Shown one piece after another: positions 34,219-45,560 of a stretch of DNA of 64,000 nt (positions are counted from its first letter, which is position 1; every line of letters starts with the position of its first letter). This stretch comes from Bettongia penicillata ogilbyi (Eukaryota > Chordata > Mammalia > Diprotodontia > Potoroidae). The stretch lies in the NCBI GenBank assembly GCA_023548195.1, contig JAJHZJ010000014.1:13740718-13804717 (forward strand). The letters run 5' to 3'. The notes beneath the pieces were generated by a model. The model worked only from the letters and a program-made list of their open reading frames with translations. It searched no databases and was not told the DNA's origin. Both the position numbers and the translations under genes were made by a program.

Positions 34219-35654
34219 TTAATATCTATGTAATGAAGACTTAGACATGTATAGAGGGTGAGACCATGCTTGGCTAACACAGATTCATGAGGACTTAGAC
34301 ATGTATAGAGGGTGAGACCATGCTTGGTAACACAAATACCTTAAGTGGAAGAGGCTGGAGAGACTCTTTGGAGATTCATGTTGACATGGAATGGAATTAT
34401 CTTGGAGAAATCATGGAGTGTAGGTAAACTTTCTGTAACTGGTTCTGTTCTGCTAAACCTAGGGGAAGGAGAAGTTTTTCCAGTGTCACATAGACAGAAC
34501 TGGGAACACCTTCAGAAAGGCCTTAGTTGGCTTCAGTCATCCTTTTTAAGTCAATCCATTTGACTGCTTGATATCATTGAATCTTGCTGACTCCTTGACT
34601 TGATGGCATGCACTGACAGACAATGTTGTAAGGGAAGAGACCTTGAGAGGTCTCCTCTTTGAGGCTGAATTCTTTGCCTGTACTTTTATTTGTTCTTTTA
34701 TTTTCGGTGAAGGGAGAGTGTCATTATGGCATGCTAGTATTTGGATTTTGCATTCAATTTACCATCCTATCCAGCAGTAGCTGAGACAAGAACTTATTCA
34801 ACAGTAGGCTATAATTGGATTGTACTTGGTGGGACCACTACTATGTAGAAGCTATGTTAATAGTGAGATTACTTTCCTCAGAGACCAAAGAAATATTTGT
34901 ACTTTTGTTCTTGCTTATATGTCTGGAGTAAATATCTGTAAAAGTTAACTGATGTTAAGTAGCCAAATGAAACTCTGACACCTGTTGGGGAACACAGGGT
35001 TTGACTTGATGGTATACAACCTAACTCAAATTCAAACTCTTGAATACTCAAGGTACCACTGGAACCATGAAGGGGCAGATGTAGCAGCCCGGTGATAGTA
35101 GTGTTGCATATGATTGTATGTATTTTTGTGCTTAATATTTTCCATGAAGGAATACTTGTCCCGTACATGGTTTATATTTTATGTAGCAATATTCCTCTCT
35201 TTGAGAATACCCTAGTAATTTTTCCCTATTATTTCAGGATGGTGGTGCAATGAACTAGAGAGTGTGAGAGAACGGAACCCAAGCCTTCCCATAACAGGCT
35301 AGCCTCTGCTAAGACTGGACATAGTCTGGACTATGTGCTAGGGTCACAGTAGAAGGTGGGGGGCAGATCTTAAGTGAAGAGGGAAAAAGTATTGTTCCCC
35401 AGTTCCCTGGGCTCAGCAACAGTTCTAACTGTTAGAAAATTACAACATAACTCTCTAATTGACCTTGATATGAAAAACCAATCTGTTGAATCATTACTTC
35501 ATTCTCTATAGAAGCAAGAGAAGGTAGAATTATGAGCAAATGAAATAACTTTGTAACAACTGTAACTATATGTGTTCCTTAATTATTAAATATATGTATA
35601 TGAATATAATCATTACCATTTTCCAGTGACTCTCTTCCTCACAACAGAACCCTC
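34219..35654. other. Unassigned DNA with a local duplication
   Basis: No recognisable transposon or coding frame with support. Contains a 54-bp-period duplication (34,238-34,273 repeated at 34,292-34,327). The open frames on both strands start at weak codons and show no family resemblance. Confidence 0.4.
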
Positions 35655-36395
35655 TCCTTTTTTAAAAAAGATTTATTTTTAGTTCACAACATTCAATTCC
35701 ACAAACTTTTGAGTTCCAAGTTTTCTCCCCCTCCCTCCCCTCCCCTCAAGATGGCATGCAATATGATATAGGCTGTCTCTGTATATATTCACATTAAACA
35801 TATTTTCACATTAGTCATGTTGCAAAGAAGAATTAGAACCAATGGAATGAACTACAAGAAAGAAGAAACAAAACAAAAGAAGAGAGAGAGCAAATAGTAT
35901 GTTTCAATCTGCATTCAGACTCTATGATTCTTTCTCTGGACATGAATAGCATTTTCCATCAAGTCTTTTGGAGTTGTCTTAGAACCTTGCATTGCTGAGA
36001 AGAGCCAAGTCTATCATTCAGTCAGTGCACAATGTGGCTGTAACGGTGTACAGTGTTCTCCTAGTTCTGCTCCTCTCACTCAGCATCAGTTCATATGTCT
36101 TTCCATGTTTTTCTGAAGTCTACCTGTTTGTCATTTCTTATAGCACAACAGTATTCCATTACATGTATATACCACAGCTTGTTCAGTCATTCCCCAATTG
36201 ATGGGCATCCCCTCAATTTCCAATTCTTTGCCAGCACAAAAAGAGCTGATATAAATATTTTTGTACATGTGGATGCTTTTCCCATTTTTGTGATCTCTTT
36301 GGGGTACAGCCCTAAAAGTGGTATTGCTGGGTCAAAGGGTATGTACATTTCTATAGCCATTTGGGCTTAGTTCTAAATTGCTCTCCAAAATGAAC
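35655..36395 (-). mobile_element. L1 3' end (3' UTR + ORF2 C-terminus)
   Basis: Antisense: 'ttccacaaacttttgagttc', 'ctcaagatggcatgcaat', 'cacattagtcatgttgcaaa', 'ccttgcattgctgagaagag', 'cagtattccattacatgtat', 'ccccaattgatgggcatccc', 'gcttagttctaaattgctct'. Close in sequence to the copy at 16,985-17,760, so of the same subfamily and age class. 5'-truncated at about 36,395. Confidence 0.9.
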
Positions 36396-37019
36396 TCTCT
36401 TTTCTAATAAAGAAGCGCAGTTAGGTAAAACAAATAAAAAACTGAGAAGGCATGCCTCATCCTGAACCTCTTATCCATCCACTCTATTAAGGGAAGGGTT
36501 TTTATCTTTATTCTTCAGTGAAATCCTAACACTCTGTGACTCAGCTTCTACCCAATCCTGGGGTAGTTTTACATGTGCTGCTGCTGGAGGGACACATGAT
36601 TCCTGTGAAATTCTGCTGAGTAAACACTGTTTACCGGATATATTCAGTTGATTTCAGATACTTTTTGAAGAAACACATAGAAAAATGACTTCTTGGGAAG
36701 TGGAGGCAGAGAAAAAGGCTTTGAATGATGGATACTGCTCTCTAAGCCACAGACATGTATGAGAACTGGCTCCTTTATTTTCCTGAGTTCTAGGGCCTAA
36801 CTTGATTTATGACATCACAATCCCAGTGACAGAAAGAGGAGACTTGCCTTCCTTTTCCACGATCATTTTTTGAAGACTATGCTTAGAATGACATAAAAGA
36901 GGCATTTTTAGATCTTTAGAGTCAATTATTTCTCTTTCAGGAATGTAATTCATTAATATGCAATTACTTTTTTGAACCTTGGAACATAGTTTTACTTCTC
37001 ATATTGAAGCAGCACAGTA
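36396..37019. other. Unassigned DNA
   Basis: No repeat or gene recognised between two L1 pieces of opposite strand. Confidence 0.4.
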
Positions 37020-38250
37020 AGCAATTATAAGTAGTTACTTTGCCCAATCATATGCCAGTAAATTGAACAATTTAGGTGAAATGAAAGAATATTAACAAAA
37101 ATATAAATTGCCTAGATTAGCAGAAGAGGAAATAGAATATCTAAATAGACCTATTTTAGAAAAAGAAATTGAACGGGCCATAAATGACCTTCCTAAGAGA
37201 AAAGCATAAGTATCAGATGTATTTACAAGCGAATTTTATCAAACATTTAAAGATCAACTAATTCCAATATTAAATAAATTTTTTAATATAGTCAAGAAGA
37301 GATAATAAAAGATACTCCTTTTAAAATAACTCTAGACAGTATAAAATGACTACCAAAACAAATACAGGAACTATATAAACAAAATTATAAAAATAGTCAA
37401 GGAAGAGATCCTACTAAACTCCTTTTATGAAACAAATATGGCACTGATACCTAAATCAGGAAGAGTAAAAAGAGAGAAAGAAAATTATAGACCACTTTCA
37501 TTAATGAATATGGATACAAAAATCCTAAATAAAACAAAATAGCATCTAAAAGATTACAAGAACATATTACAAAGATTATATGTTATGATCAAATGAGATT
37601 TATACCAGGAATGCAGAGATGCTTAAACATAAGGAAAACTATTAACATAATTGATTACAGCAATAATGAAAGTAAAAAAATCATATGATTATATCAATAG
37701 ATGCAGAAAAAATGATAAAGTTCAACTCTCATTTCTATTAAAAAACACTTGGCAATATTGTTGTAAATATATTTTTCCTTAAACTTATAAAAAACCATCA
37801 TCAAGCATTATTTGTAATGAAAATAAACTAGAAGTCTTCCCAAGTGTGAAACAAGGATGCCCACTGTCTCTAATATTACTCAATATTGGATTAAAAATCC
37901 TAGCAATGACAATGAAAGAAGAAAAAGAAATAGAAGGAATCAGAATAGAGAATGAGGTAATAAAACTATCTCTTTGCGCAGATGATATTATGATATGCTT
38001 GGAAAATTCCCAAAACTCAACTAAAAAGTTAATCGAAACAAATGTCAATTTTAGCAAAGTAGCAGGCTACTATGTCAAGTAAATTGACATAAATCATCAG
38101 CATTCCTATATATCACAAAGAAAGCACTGTGAGAAGAGATAGTAAAAGATACCCCATTAAAACAACTCTAGACAACATAAAATACCTGGGAATGCACCTG
38201 TCAAAACAAATCCAGGAAGTATATTAAAAATTATAAAAATATTTAAAAAA
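37020..38250 (+). mobile_element. L1 ORF2 reverse transcriptase segment
   Basis: Sense L1 ORF2 fragment. A frame at 37,846-38,082 reads MKQGCPLSLILLNIGL, the RT 'QGCPLSP' block. CADD at 37,975-37,986 replaces the catalytic FADD/YADD box; the two aspartates remain but the first residue changed. Upstream blocks ([13 protein letters not shown] near 37,165) are the RT fingers start. Internal stops and frameshifts make it dead. Both ends are missing. Confidence 0.85.
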
Positions 38251-38254
38251 ATGA

Positions 38255-38648
38255 CATTTTCCCCCAATTACATGTCGACATAATTCTTAGCATTCCTTTT
38301 TATAAGTTCCAAATTTTCCTCTCCCACTTCTTCCCTTCATTTCTTCCTAAAATGGTAGGCAATTTGATATAGGTTATACATGTGCTATCATATAAAAAAT
38401 TTCCATATTAGTTATGAAAAAAGAAACAGATCAAAAGAAAAAAAACATGAAAAAGAATAAAGTGAGTGAAAAAAGTGTGCTTCAATCTGCAGCCAGAGTC
38501 CATTAATTCTTTATTTGGATGTGGATAGTATTTTCTTTCGTGAGTCCACTTGACTTGGATCATTGTGTTGCTGAGAAGGGCTGAGTCATTCATAGCTGAT
38601 CATCTGTTTACAATGTTTTCCTGGTTCTGCTCATTTTACTTTGCATCT
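38255..38648 (-). mobile_element. L1 3' UTR fragment
   Basis: Antisense: 'ataagttccaaattttcctc', 'aaaatggtaggcaatttgat', 'aggttatacatgtgctatc', 'cttcaatctgcagccagagt', 'gtgttgctgagaagggctg'. It sits between two sense-strand L1 pieces (RT domain on the left, ORF1 on the right). Confidence 0.85.
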
Positions 38649-40544
38649 GACTCCCTGAGAGCCATAATCAAAAGGAGGACCTGGACAGTATCTTTCAAGA
38701 AACTATCAAAGAAAACTGCCCTTCTATCCTGGAGCCAGAGGGCAAAACAGACATTGAGAGAATCCACCAACCACCTCAGGAAAGAGTTCCCATAATAAAA
38801 ACTCCAAGGAACATTATAGCCAAATTTCAGAACTACAAGATCAAGGTAAAAATACTGCAAGTTGCCAGAAACAAGTCAGCTATCACAGAGCCATAATCAG
38901 GATTACACAGGACATAGCAAATGCAACGTTAAAGAATCAGAGGTCATGGAACATAATATCCTGGAAAGCAAAAGTGAAATAAATATAATACTTGAAAGGA
39001 AAAAAATGGAAACTTGCATAAGGAGAAGAGCAGAAATGAATAACAATAAAAAAGTGATTTCCAATATCAAGACCTAAGAGAAGCTTAAAAAAAGCAAAAA
39101 GGGAAAAGAAAACAAAGGATTCAATGGAACTGAACTGTTTATATCCCTATATGGGAAGGTGACACTTGTAATTCTTAAAAATTGTACCACTAATAGTATA
39201 GCTAGAATGAATATATATGGAGGGTATGAGTACAAGGTGAATTAGAGGGAGTGACGTAAAAAAATAATTAAAGGCTTGAGAAAGAGGAGCACACTGGATG
39301 CAGAAAGAAGAGAGAGATAGAACTGGGTATATTATTTCACATGAAGAGTTGAGAAAGACCTGTGACAGTGAAGGGAAAGATGGGAGGGTGGGTGATGGGC
39401 ATCACCAGAACCTTACTCTCATCAGTATTGACTCATATACACAACCAGTTGAACATAGAAATCCATCTTACCCTACAGGAAAGTAAGAGGGGAGGAGATA
39501 AGTAAAGGAGTAGGGGATGTGACTCACAGAAACGAGGACAGATCAGGGAAGGTGGTGGGCAGAAGCAAAACACTGTCAAGGAGGGAAAGGGTGAAAAGAG
39601 AGAGGACAAACAGGAAGAGAAATAGGGTGGAGGGAAGTGCACAGTTAATAATGATGATTGTAAATGTGAATGGGATGAACTCTCTCATAAAATGGAAGTG
39701 TATAGCAGAGCGGATCATATAACAGAATCCCACAATAGGTTGTTTACAAGAAACACACCTGAAGCAGAGAGACACATACAGAGTAAAGGTAAGGGGCTTG
39801 AGCAGAATCTATTATGCTTCATCGGAAGAAAAAAAAAAGCAGAGATAGCAATCTTTATCTCAGAGAAAGCAAAAGCAAAAACAGACCTAATGAAGAGAGA
39901 AAAGAAGGGAAACTACATCTTGCTAAAAGATACCATAGACAATAAAGTAGTATCAGTACTAAATTTATATGACCCAAGTGGTATAGAATCCAAATTCTTA
40001 AAAAGAGTTAAATGAGTTATAGGAAGAAATAGACAGAAGAACTATACTAGTGGGAGACCTCAATTGCCCTCTCTTAGAACTTTATAAATCCAACCAAAGA
40101 ATAAACAAGAAAGAAACTAAGGAGGTGAATAGAACATTAAAAAATTTAGATTTGACATACTCGGAGAAAACCGAATGGGAACAGAAAGGAATATACCTTT
40201 TTCTCTGTAACACATGACACCTACACAAAAATTGACCATGTATTAGGGTGTAAAAACCTCAAAATCAAACTTAGAAAGGCACAACTATTATATGTATTCT
40301 TTTTGGAGCATAATGCAATGACAATTACATTCAACGAAGAGTGGAGGAAAAATAGATAAAAATTAATTGGAAACTAAATAATCTAATCCTAAAAAAACAA
40401 GTGGGTCAAAAAACAAATCATAGAAACAACCAATAATTTCATTGAAGAGAATGACAACAATGAGACAGCATTTATGCATCCCAAAATTTAAGAGATGCAA
40501 CCAAAATAGTACTTAGGAAAAATTTCATTTCTCTAAATTGTTAT

Positions 40545-40886
40545 ATCAAGAGCTGGGGTCTGTCTTTTCCCCTGCCAACGCTGAGGCACACAGGGGGTCC
40601 TGGTGTTGGCATTTGCCTGCTTCACCATACTGGGGCTCACTGGTTTGCAGAGGTAAAGCTTGCTGCTGACAATTCTTCTCCTGGACTGTGCTCTTCTTTT
40701 ATCTAAATAAGACAGACCTTTCTGCCAATCTCCCAAGTTTCTTGGTCTAAAAGACTGTTTCACCCCATCTTTTTGCTGGTTCTGCTGTTCCAGGTTTCTT
40801 TTAGGGTACAATTTTATGGTTGTTTTGAGGTGAATATGGGAGAGTCATGGTAATTTACTGATTACTTTGCCATCTTGGCTGCTGGA
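40545..40886 (-). mobile_element. HAL1/L1 5' UTR fragment
   Basis: Minus strand begins at a 5' tip 'cagccaagatggcaaagtaa' (about 40,866-40,885) and runs through GC-richer 5' UTR text to about 40,545, with no ORF1. It replaces the RT core of the surrounding sense L1, and I found no clear target duplication. It could be part of an inverted or rearranged insertion. Confidence 0.65.
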
Positions 40887-42106
40887 AGTCTATACAAATT
40901 TTTATACAAATAAAATCATATTTAAATAACTAGAGAAATGTTAATTCTTCATGGATAGGCAGGGTCAATACAAAAATAATGACAGTTTAACCTAAACTAA
41001 TTTTTATATTCCATGCCATCCCAATTAAATTACCAAAAAGTATTTTAGTGAATTAGAAAAAATAATAATAAAATTAAATTGGAAGACCAAAAAGTTAAGA
41101 ATATCCAAGGAAATAATGAAAAAAAGTAAAGGAAGGCGGTTTAGCTGTACCAGATATTACTTTATATTATAGGACAGTAATTATCAAAACTATCTGGTAC
41201 TGGCTAAAAAAAAGAAAGGTAGATGTACATACAATTTACAATCACAAATAAACATAATAAGCTTGTATTTTACAAGTTTAAAGACTTAAGATTTTGGGTT
41301 AAGAATTCATTATTTGGGAAAACTGGAAAGCAGTATGACAGAAACTAGGCATAAGGTATTTACTTACATCATTTACCAAGATGAGGTCAAAATGAATACA
41401 TAGGGGGTGGAGCCAAGATGGCGGAGTAGAAAGAGGCACGTTTACAAGCTCCGAATCCACAGCCCATATATTTAATGTAAGAAGAGTTCCCCAGAAGTTC
41501 TGGATCACTGAAAGGTGTGCAGAAACAGAGTGGAAGAGATTTCCGTTCCAGAGAGCCCTGGAGAGCCGTCCCCAGGGTCCGTTGCACGCCGGAAAGCGGA
41601 CCCCACCCCAAGCACTGCCCTGGCCATGGCCCCAGAGAAGCTGACCGGAGCAGGCTTCAGGGATGGAAGCTCCAGCGGCCGGGAAAGTCCCTCTGCCCAC
41701 AGAAGCTACAGGTCAGTGAGAGAGATGGCTGGCTGGCCGAGGGGAGCGGGGTGTCTCTGTGGCTCGGGCCCCCTCGGGAGGAAACGGCGGGGGCAGAGGC
41801 GGGGGCAGGAAATGGCAGAGGCGGGGGCGGCACCTGAGGCAGCAGAGGCGCGGCCGGCCACGGTGGCCCGGGACTCCCCCAGCAGCAGGCAGGATCTTCA
41901 TTACTGAGAGTCTCTGCATAAAGCCCCTGAGGGAGCTGAGCCTGGGAGTCGGCCCTACCCCCATCCCAGCACCAGCACTAAAGCTCACATTGATTAGCAG
42001 CCGCACGGCGGGAAAGCTCATTTGAATCTCAGACCCCAAGCACTAGCTGGGCGGATCTAGGCGGGGGTGGACAGGAATCTCAGAAGTCAAGTAACTGGCT
42101 GGGAAA

Positions 42107-43190
42107 ATGCCTAGAAAAGGGAAGAAAAATAAGACTATAGAGAGTTTTTTCAAACAAATGCAAATGATCCCGACTTTCGGATCTGATGACGAGGACATAT
42201 TCTTCCCATCAGGGAAAGATGTGGAGGGAGGGGCCTCAGTACCCCAGACATCCCAGGGGGATGTCAGGTGGGCGCAGGCCTTGGAAGAGCTCAAAAAGGA
42301 TTTTGAAAAGCAAGTTAGACAGGTGGAGGAAAAACTGGGAAGAGAAATGAGAGAGATGCAAGAAAAGCATGAAAAACGGGTCAATACCTTGATAAAGGAG
42401 ACCCAAAAAAATGCTGAGGAAAATAACACCTTGAAAAATAGGCTCACTCAATTGGCAAAAGAGGTTCAAAAAGCCAATGAGGAGAAGAATGCTTTCAAAA
42501 GCAAAATTAGCCAAATGGAAAAAGAGGTTCAAAAGCTCACTGAAGAGAATAGTTCTCTCAAAATTAGAATGGAACAGATGGAGTCTAATGACTTTACGAG
42601 AAACCAAGAAATCACCAAACAAAACCAAAAGAATGAAAAAATGGAAGAGAATGTGAAATATCTCATGGGAAAAACAACTGACCTGGAAAATAGATCCAGG
42701 AGAGACAATTTAAAAATTATGGGACTACCTGAAAGTCATGATCAAAAAAGAGCCTAGATATCATCTTCCATGAAATTATTGAGGAAAACTGCCCTGAGAT
42801 TCTAGAACCAGAGGGCAAAATAAGTATTGAAAGAATCCATCGATCACCACCTGAAAGAGATCCAAAAAGAGAAACTCCTAAGAACATTGTGGCCAAATTC
42901 CAGAACTCCCAGGTCAAGGAGAAAATCTTGCAAGCAGCTAGAAAGAAACAATTCCAGTATTGTGGAAATACAATCAGGATAACACAAGATCTAGCAGCTT
43001 CTACATTAAGGGATTGAAGGGCGTGGAATAGGATATTCCAGAAGTCAAAGGAACTAGGACTCAAACCAAGAATCACCTATCCAGCAAAACTGAGTATAAT
43101 ACTTCAGGGGAAAATATGTTCTTTCAATGAAACAGAGGACTTTCAAGCATTCTTGATGAAAAGAAAATTTGACCTTCAAACAAAAGAATG
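42107..43190 (+). pseudogene. HAL1 ORF1 (L1 ORF1p-like RNA-binding protein), frameshifted
   Basis: ATG at 42,107 in a clean context gives MPRKGKKNKTIESFFKQMQ. The first 216 residues stay open: a basic N-terminus; a long heptad coiled coil from about residue 60 to 160 (EKQVRQVEEKLGREMREM and on) that in L1 ORF1p drives trimerisation; then the RRM core with RRDNLKIMGLPES near residue 203. The frame is lost at 42,743-42,748, where the run of A is six bases; the copy at 53-54 kb has seven. After that shift the RRM and C-terminal domain continue in the next frame (ETPKNIVAKFQN, KEKILQAARKKQFQ) to an in-frame TGA at 43,015-43,017 and a final stop near 43,188. The role in L1 is RNA chaperone and RNP assembly. 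In HAL1 it is the only protein. Confidence 0.85.
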
Positions 43191-43321
43191 AGAAGAAGCA
43201 TGAAAAAGGAAACAGCAAAGAGAAGTCTTAAGGGACTTACCAGAAGTGAACTGTTTACATTCCTACATGGAAAGATAATATTTGTAACTCTTAAAACTTT
43301 TCAGTATCAGGGTAGTTGGTG

Positions 43322-43385
43322 GGTCCACACACACACATGTACATGCATGCATGCACACACACATACACACATGCACACACATACA
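43322..43385. repeat. (CA)n microsatellite in HAL1 3' UTR
   Basis: Interrupted CA/CATG tract (ACACACACATGTACATGCAT then CACACATACACACATGCACA). Same position relative to ORF1 as the TG tract at 22,205-22,262. Confidence 0.95.
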
Positions 43386-45399
43386 GAGACAGAGAGCACA
43401 GAGGGAATTGAATAGGATGGGACCATAGCTTAAAAGAAATTAAGGTAAATGGTGAGAGAGAAAGGTAGGGGGAGGAAAGAGGGTGAAATGGAATGGGGTA
43501 ATTATATGTCATTTAAGAGGCAAGTAGGAGACTTTTTAGTGGAGGGAAAAAGAGGAGAGCTGAGAAAAAAAAAACAAGAAGTTTACCCTCATCACATTTG
43601 ACTAAAAGAAGGAATAAAATGCACACTCATTTTGGTATGAAAACCTATTTTACAGTATAGGAAAGTGGGGGAGAAGGAGATAAGCAAGGGGGGGCATGAT
43701 GGGGGGAGGACAAAGGGAGGAGGGAGCAATTTGAAGTCAACACTTGGGGAGGGACAGGATCAAAAGACAGAAGAGAAACAATGAGGGGCAGGTTAGGATG
43801 GAGGGTAATTCAGTTAGTCTTACACAACACGACTATCAGGGAAGTCATTTGCAAAACTACACAGATATGGCCTATATTGAATTGCCTGCCTTCCCAAAGG
43901 GAATGGGTGGGGAGGGAGGGATGGGGAGAATTTGGAACTCAAAGTTTTAGGAACGACTGTTTAGTATTGTTGTTGCAACCAGGAAAGAAGACATACAGTT
44001 AAGGAGGAATAGAAAGTCATCAGGCCCTACAGGAGAAAAGAGAAGATGGAGACAAGAGAAGGGAGGGATGACAGAAGAGAGGGTAGATTGGAGATAGGGA
44101 AAATTAGATTGCTTGGGGTATTGGGGTGTGGGGAGGGGATAAAAGGGGAGAAAATTTGGAACCCAAAATTTTGGGAAAAGTGAAATAAATAAATATTAAA
44201 AAAAAGAAAGAAAAAAACCGAAATGAATACATGGCCTAGATGTAAATAGAGATATTACAAGAAAATTAGAACATGAAACATGTTACTTATCAGACTTATG
44301 GACAGTTGAGCAATTCATCAATAAATATGAGATAGCAAGGTTAGGTGAAAATGGATAATTTCAATGACAAATTAAAAAAAGTTCTGTGCAAATAAAACAA
44401 ATGTAGCTAAGGTGAGAAGGAAGACAGAAAATTTGGGAAAAAATTTATAGAAAGTTTCTCAGATGAAGGTCTCACCTCTCAAACATATAAAGAACTTTCT
44501 CAAATCTGTAAAAATTTCAAGTCATTCTCCAATTGATAAGTGGCCAAAGGATATCAACAGGCACCTTTCCCGTGAAGAAATAAAAAAACTTGTAGACATA
44601 TAAAAATGCTCTAAATCATTTTTATAGAAATGCAAATTAAAACAGCCTTGAGATATCATTTTATACCTTTCAGATTGGCCAAAAGTGCCTGAAGGGGAAA
44701 GTGACAAATGTTGAAAGGGATGTGGAAAAATTGGGACACTAATTCTTTGTTGGTGGAACTGTGAACTGATCCAACTTGTTTTAGAGAGCAATCTGGAATT
44801 ATGCCCAAAGAGTTATTTATAAAACCGCATATCCAGCCATACCACTATAAGGTCTATTTCCAAAGATGATTAGGGAAAAAATAAAAGAACCTATCTGTTC
44901 TAAAATGTTTATAATAGCTCTCTTTGTGGTAGAAAAGAATTGGAAATTATAGGGATGTCCATTAATTGGGGAACTGAAAAAATTGTGATATATGATTGTG
45001 ATGGAATACTATTATGCTATAAGAAATGATAACTTCAATGATTTTAGAAAAACATGGAAAGACTTGAATGAAATAATGAAGAGTGCAATTAGCCGAACCA
45101 TGAGGACATTGTGTACAGTAACAATCATATTAAGAGTGATTGAAAGAATAAGTTATTGTGACTATTACAAATATCCAAATTAACTATAAAGGATGTATGA
45201 AGAAAGAGGCTATCTGCATCCAGAAAAAAAGAAAAAAAAGAAATTTACATTACAATTTTGTTGTATATTTGAATGAAATAGCAAGTTGTGTATTATAGAT
45301 ATGCAGTTGCATGTGCAATCACTTTTTTTACTGTATTATGTTATGGAAGTGTTTTTTTCATTCCATATATTAAAAATAAAATATTTTTTTTTAAAGCAG

Positions 45400-45560
45400 C
45401 AGTACAGTGCTCTAAAAAGGACAATGCGTTTGTTCTACTTCTCACTACCCATAAGACCTTGGGTAATTCATGTGGGTCTCTTCTTCATTTATAAAATAAC
45501 GGGGTTTTATCAAAAGATTTAGAAGGTCCCTTCCAACTTTAAATGCTGTCATGTGAGTTA
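45400..45560 (+). repeat. MIR-like fragment
   Basis: 'gcagcagtacagtgctctaa', 'cataagaccttgggtaattc', 'cttcatttataaaataacgg' and 'aaggtcccttccaactttaa' follow the MIR/tRNA-SINE order, with the final block typical of MIR 3' ends. Confidence 0.55.

Larger units (their letters stand above)
41402..44220 (+). mobile_element. Full-length HAL1 (half-L1), best-preserved copy
   Basis: 2,819 bp flanked by a perfect 12-bp target duplication AAATGAATACAT (41,390-41,401 and 44,221-44,232) inside L1 ORF2. Order: 5' tip GGAGCCAAGATGGCGGAGTA; CpG-rich 5' UTR to 42,106; ORF1 42,107 to about 43,190; a roughly 1 kb 3' UTR with a CA microsatellite, strong G-rich tracts and two 'ggaactcaaagtttt' / 'ggaacccaaaatttt' modules; and a tail of (AAAT)n then A-rich. 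No endonuclease or RT is encoded. CpG retention in the 5' UTR and only a few ORF1 lesions suggest this is one of the younger insertions here. Confidence 0.9.
38649..45395 (+). mobile_element. L1 LINE with nested HAL1 insertions
   Basis: Sense L1 in order. ORF1 C-terminal half at 38,649-39,080 ('ctccaaggaacattatagcc' block). Purine-rich spacer at 39,080-39,640. ORF2 endonuclease at 39,655-40,520, with VNGMNS near 39,663, QETH at 39,747-39,758 and GDLN at 40,053-40,064 (apurinic-endonuclease catalytic marks). Then late ORF2 at 40,886-41,401, and after the HAL1 insertion the ORF2 end and 3' UTR at 44,221-45,395, finishing 'attaaaaataaaatattt'. The RT core between 40,520 and 40,886 is missing, replaced by an antisense HAL1 5' UTR piece. 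Many stops; inactive. Confidence 0.85.

Noticed and set aside
39298..39642. Short frames on both strands around 39.3-39.7 kb
   Set aside because: They fall in the purine-rich L1 ORF1-ORF2 spacer and show no protein family features.
41515..41907. Overlapping open frames of 130 and 106 codons in the HAL1 5' UTR, one also open in the 54.6-55.0 kb copy, resembling an ORF0
   Set aside because: They start at GTG, not ATG. The region is GC-rich, which makes long frames likely on both strands. Shared openness between two closely related copies is not evidence of selection.
42236..42628. 130-codon antisense frame and its counterpart at 53,754-54,116
   Set aside because: Mirror of the ORF1 coiled coil. 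The repetitive E/K codons leave the opposite strand open. Present in both copies only because the sense strand is conserved.
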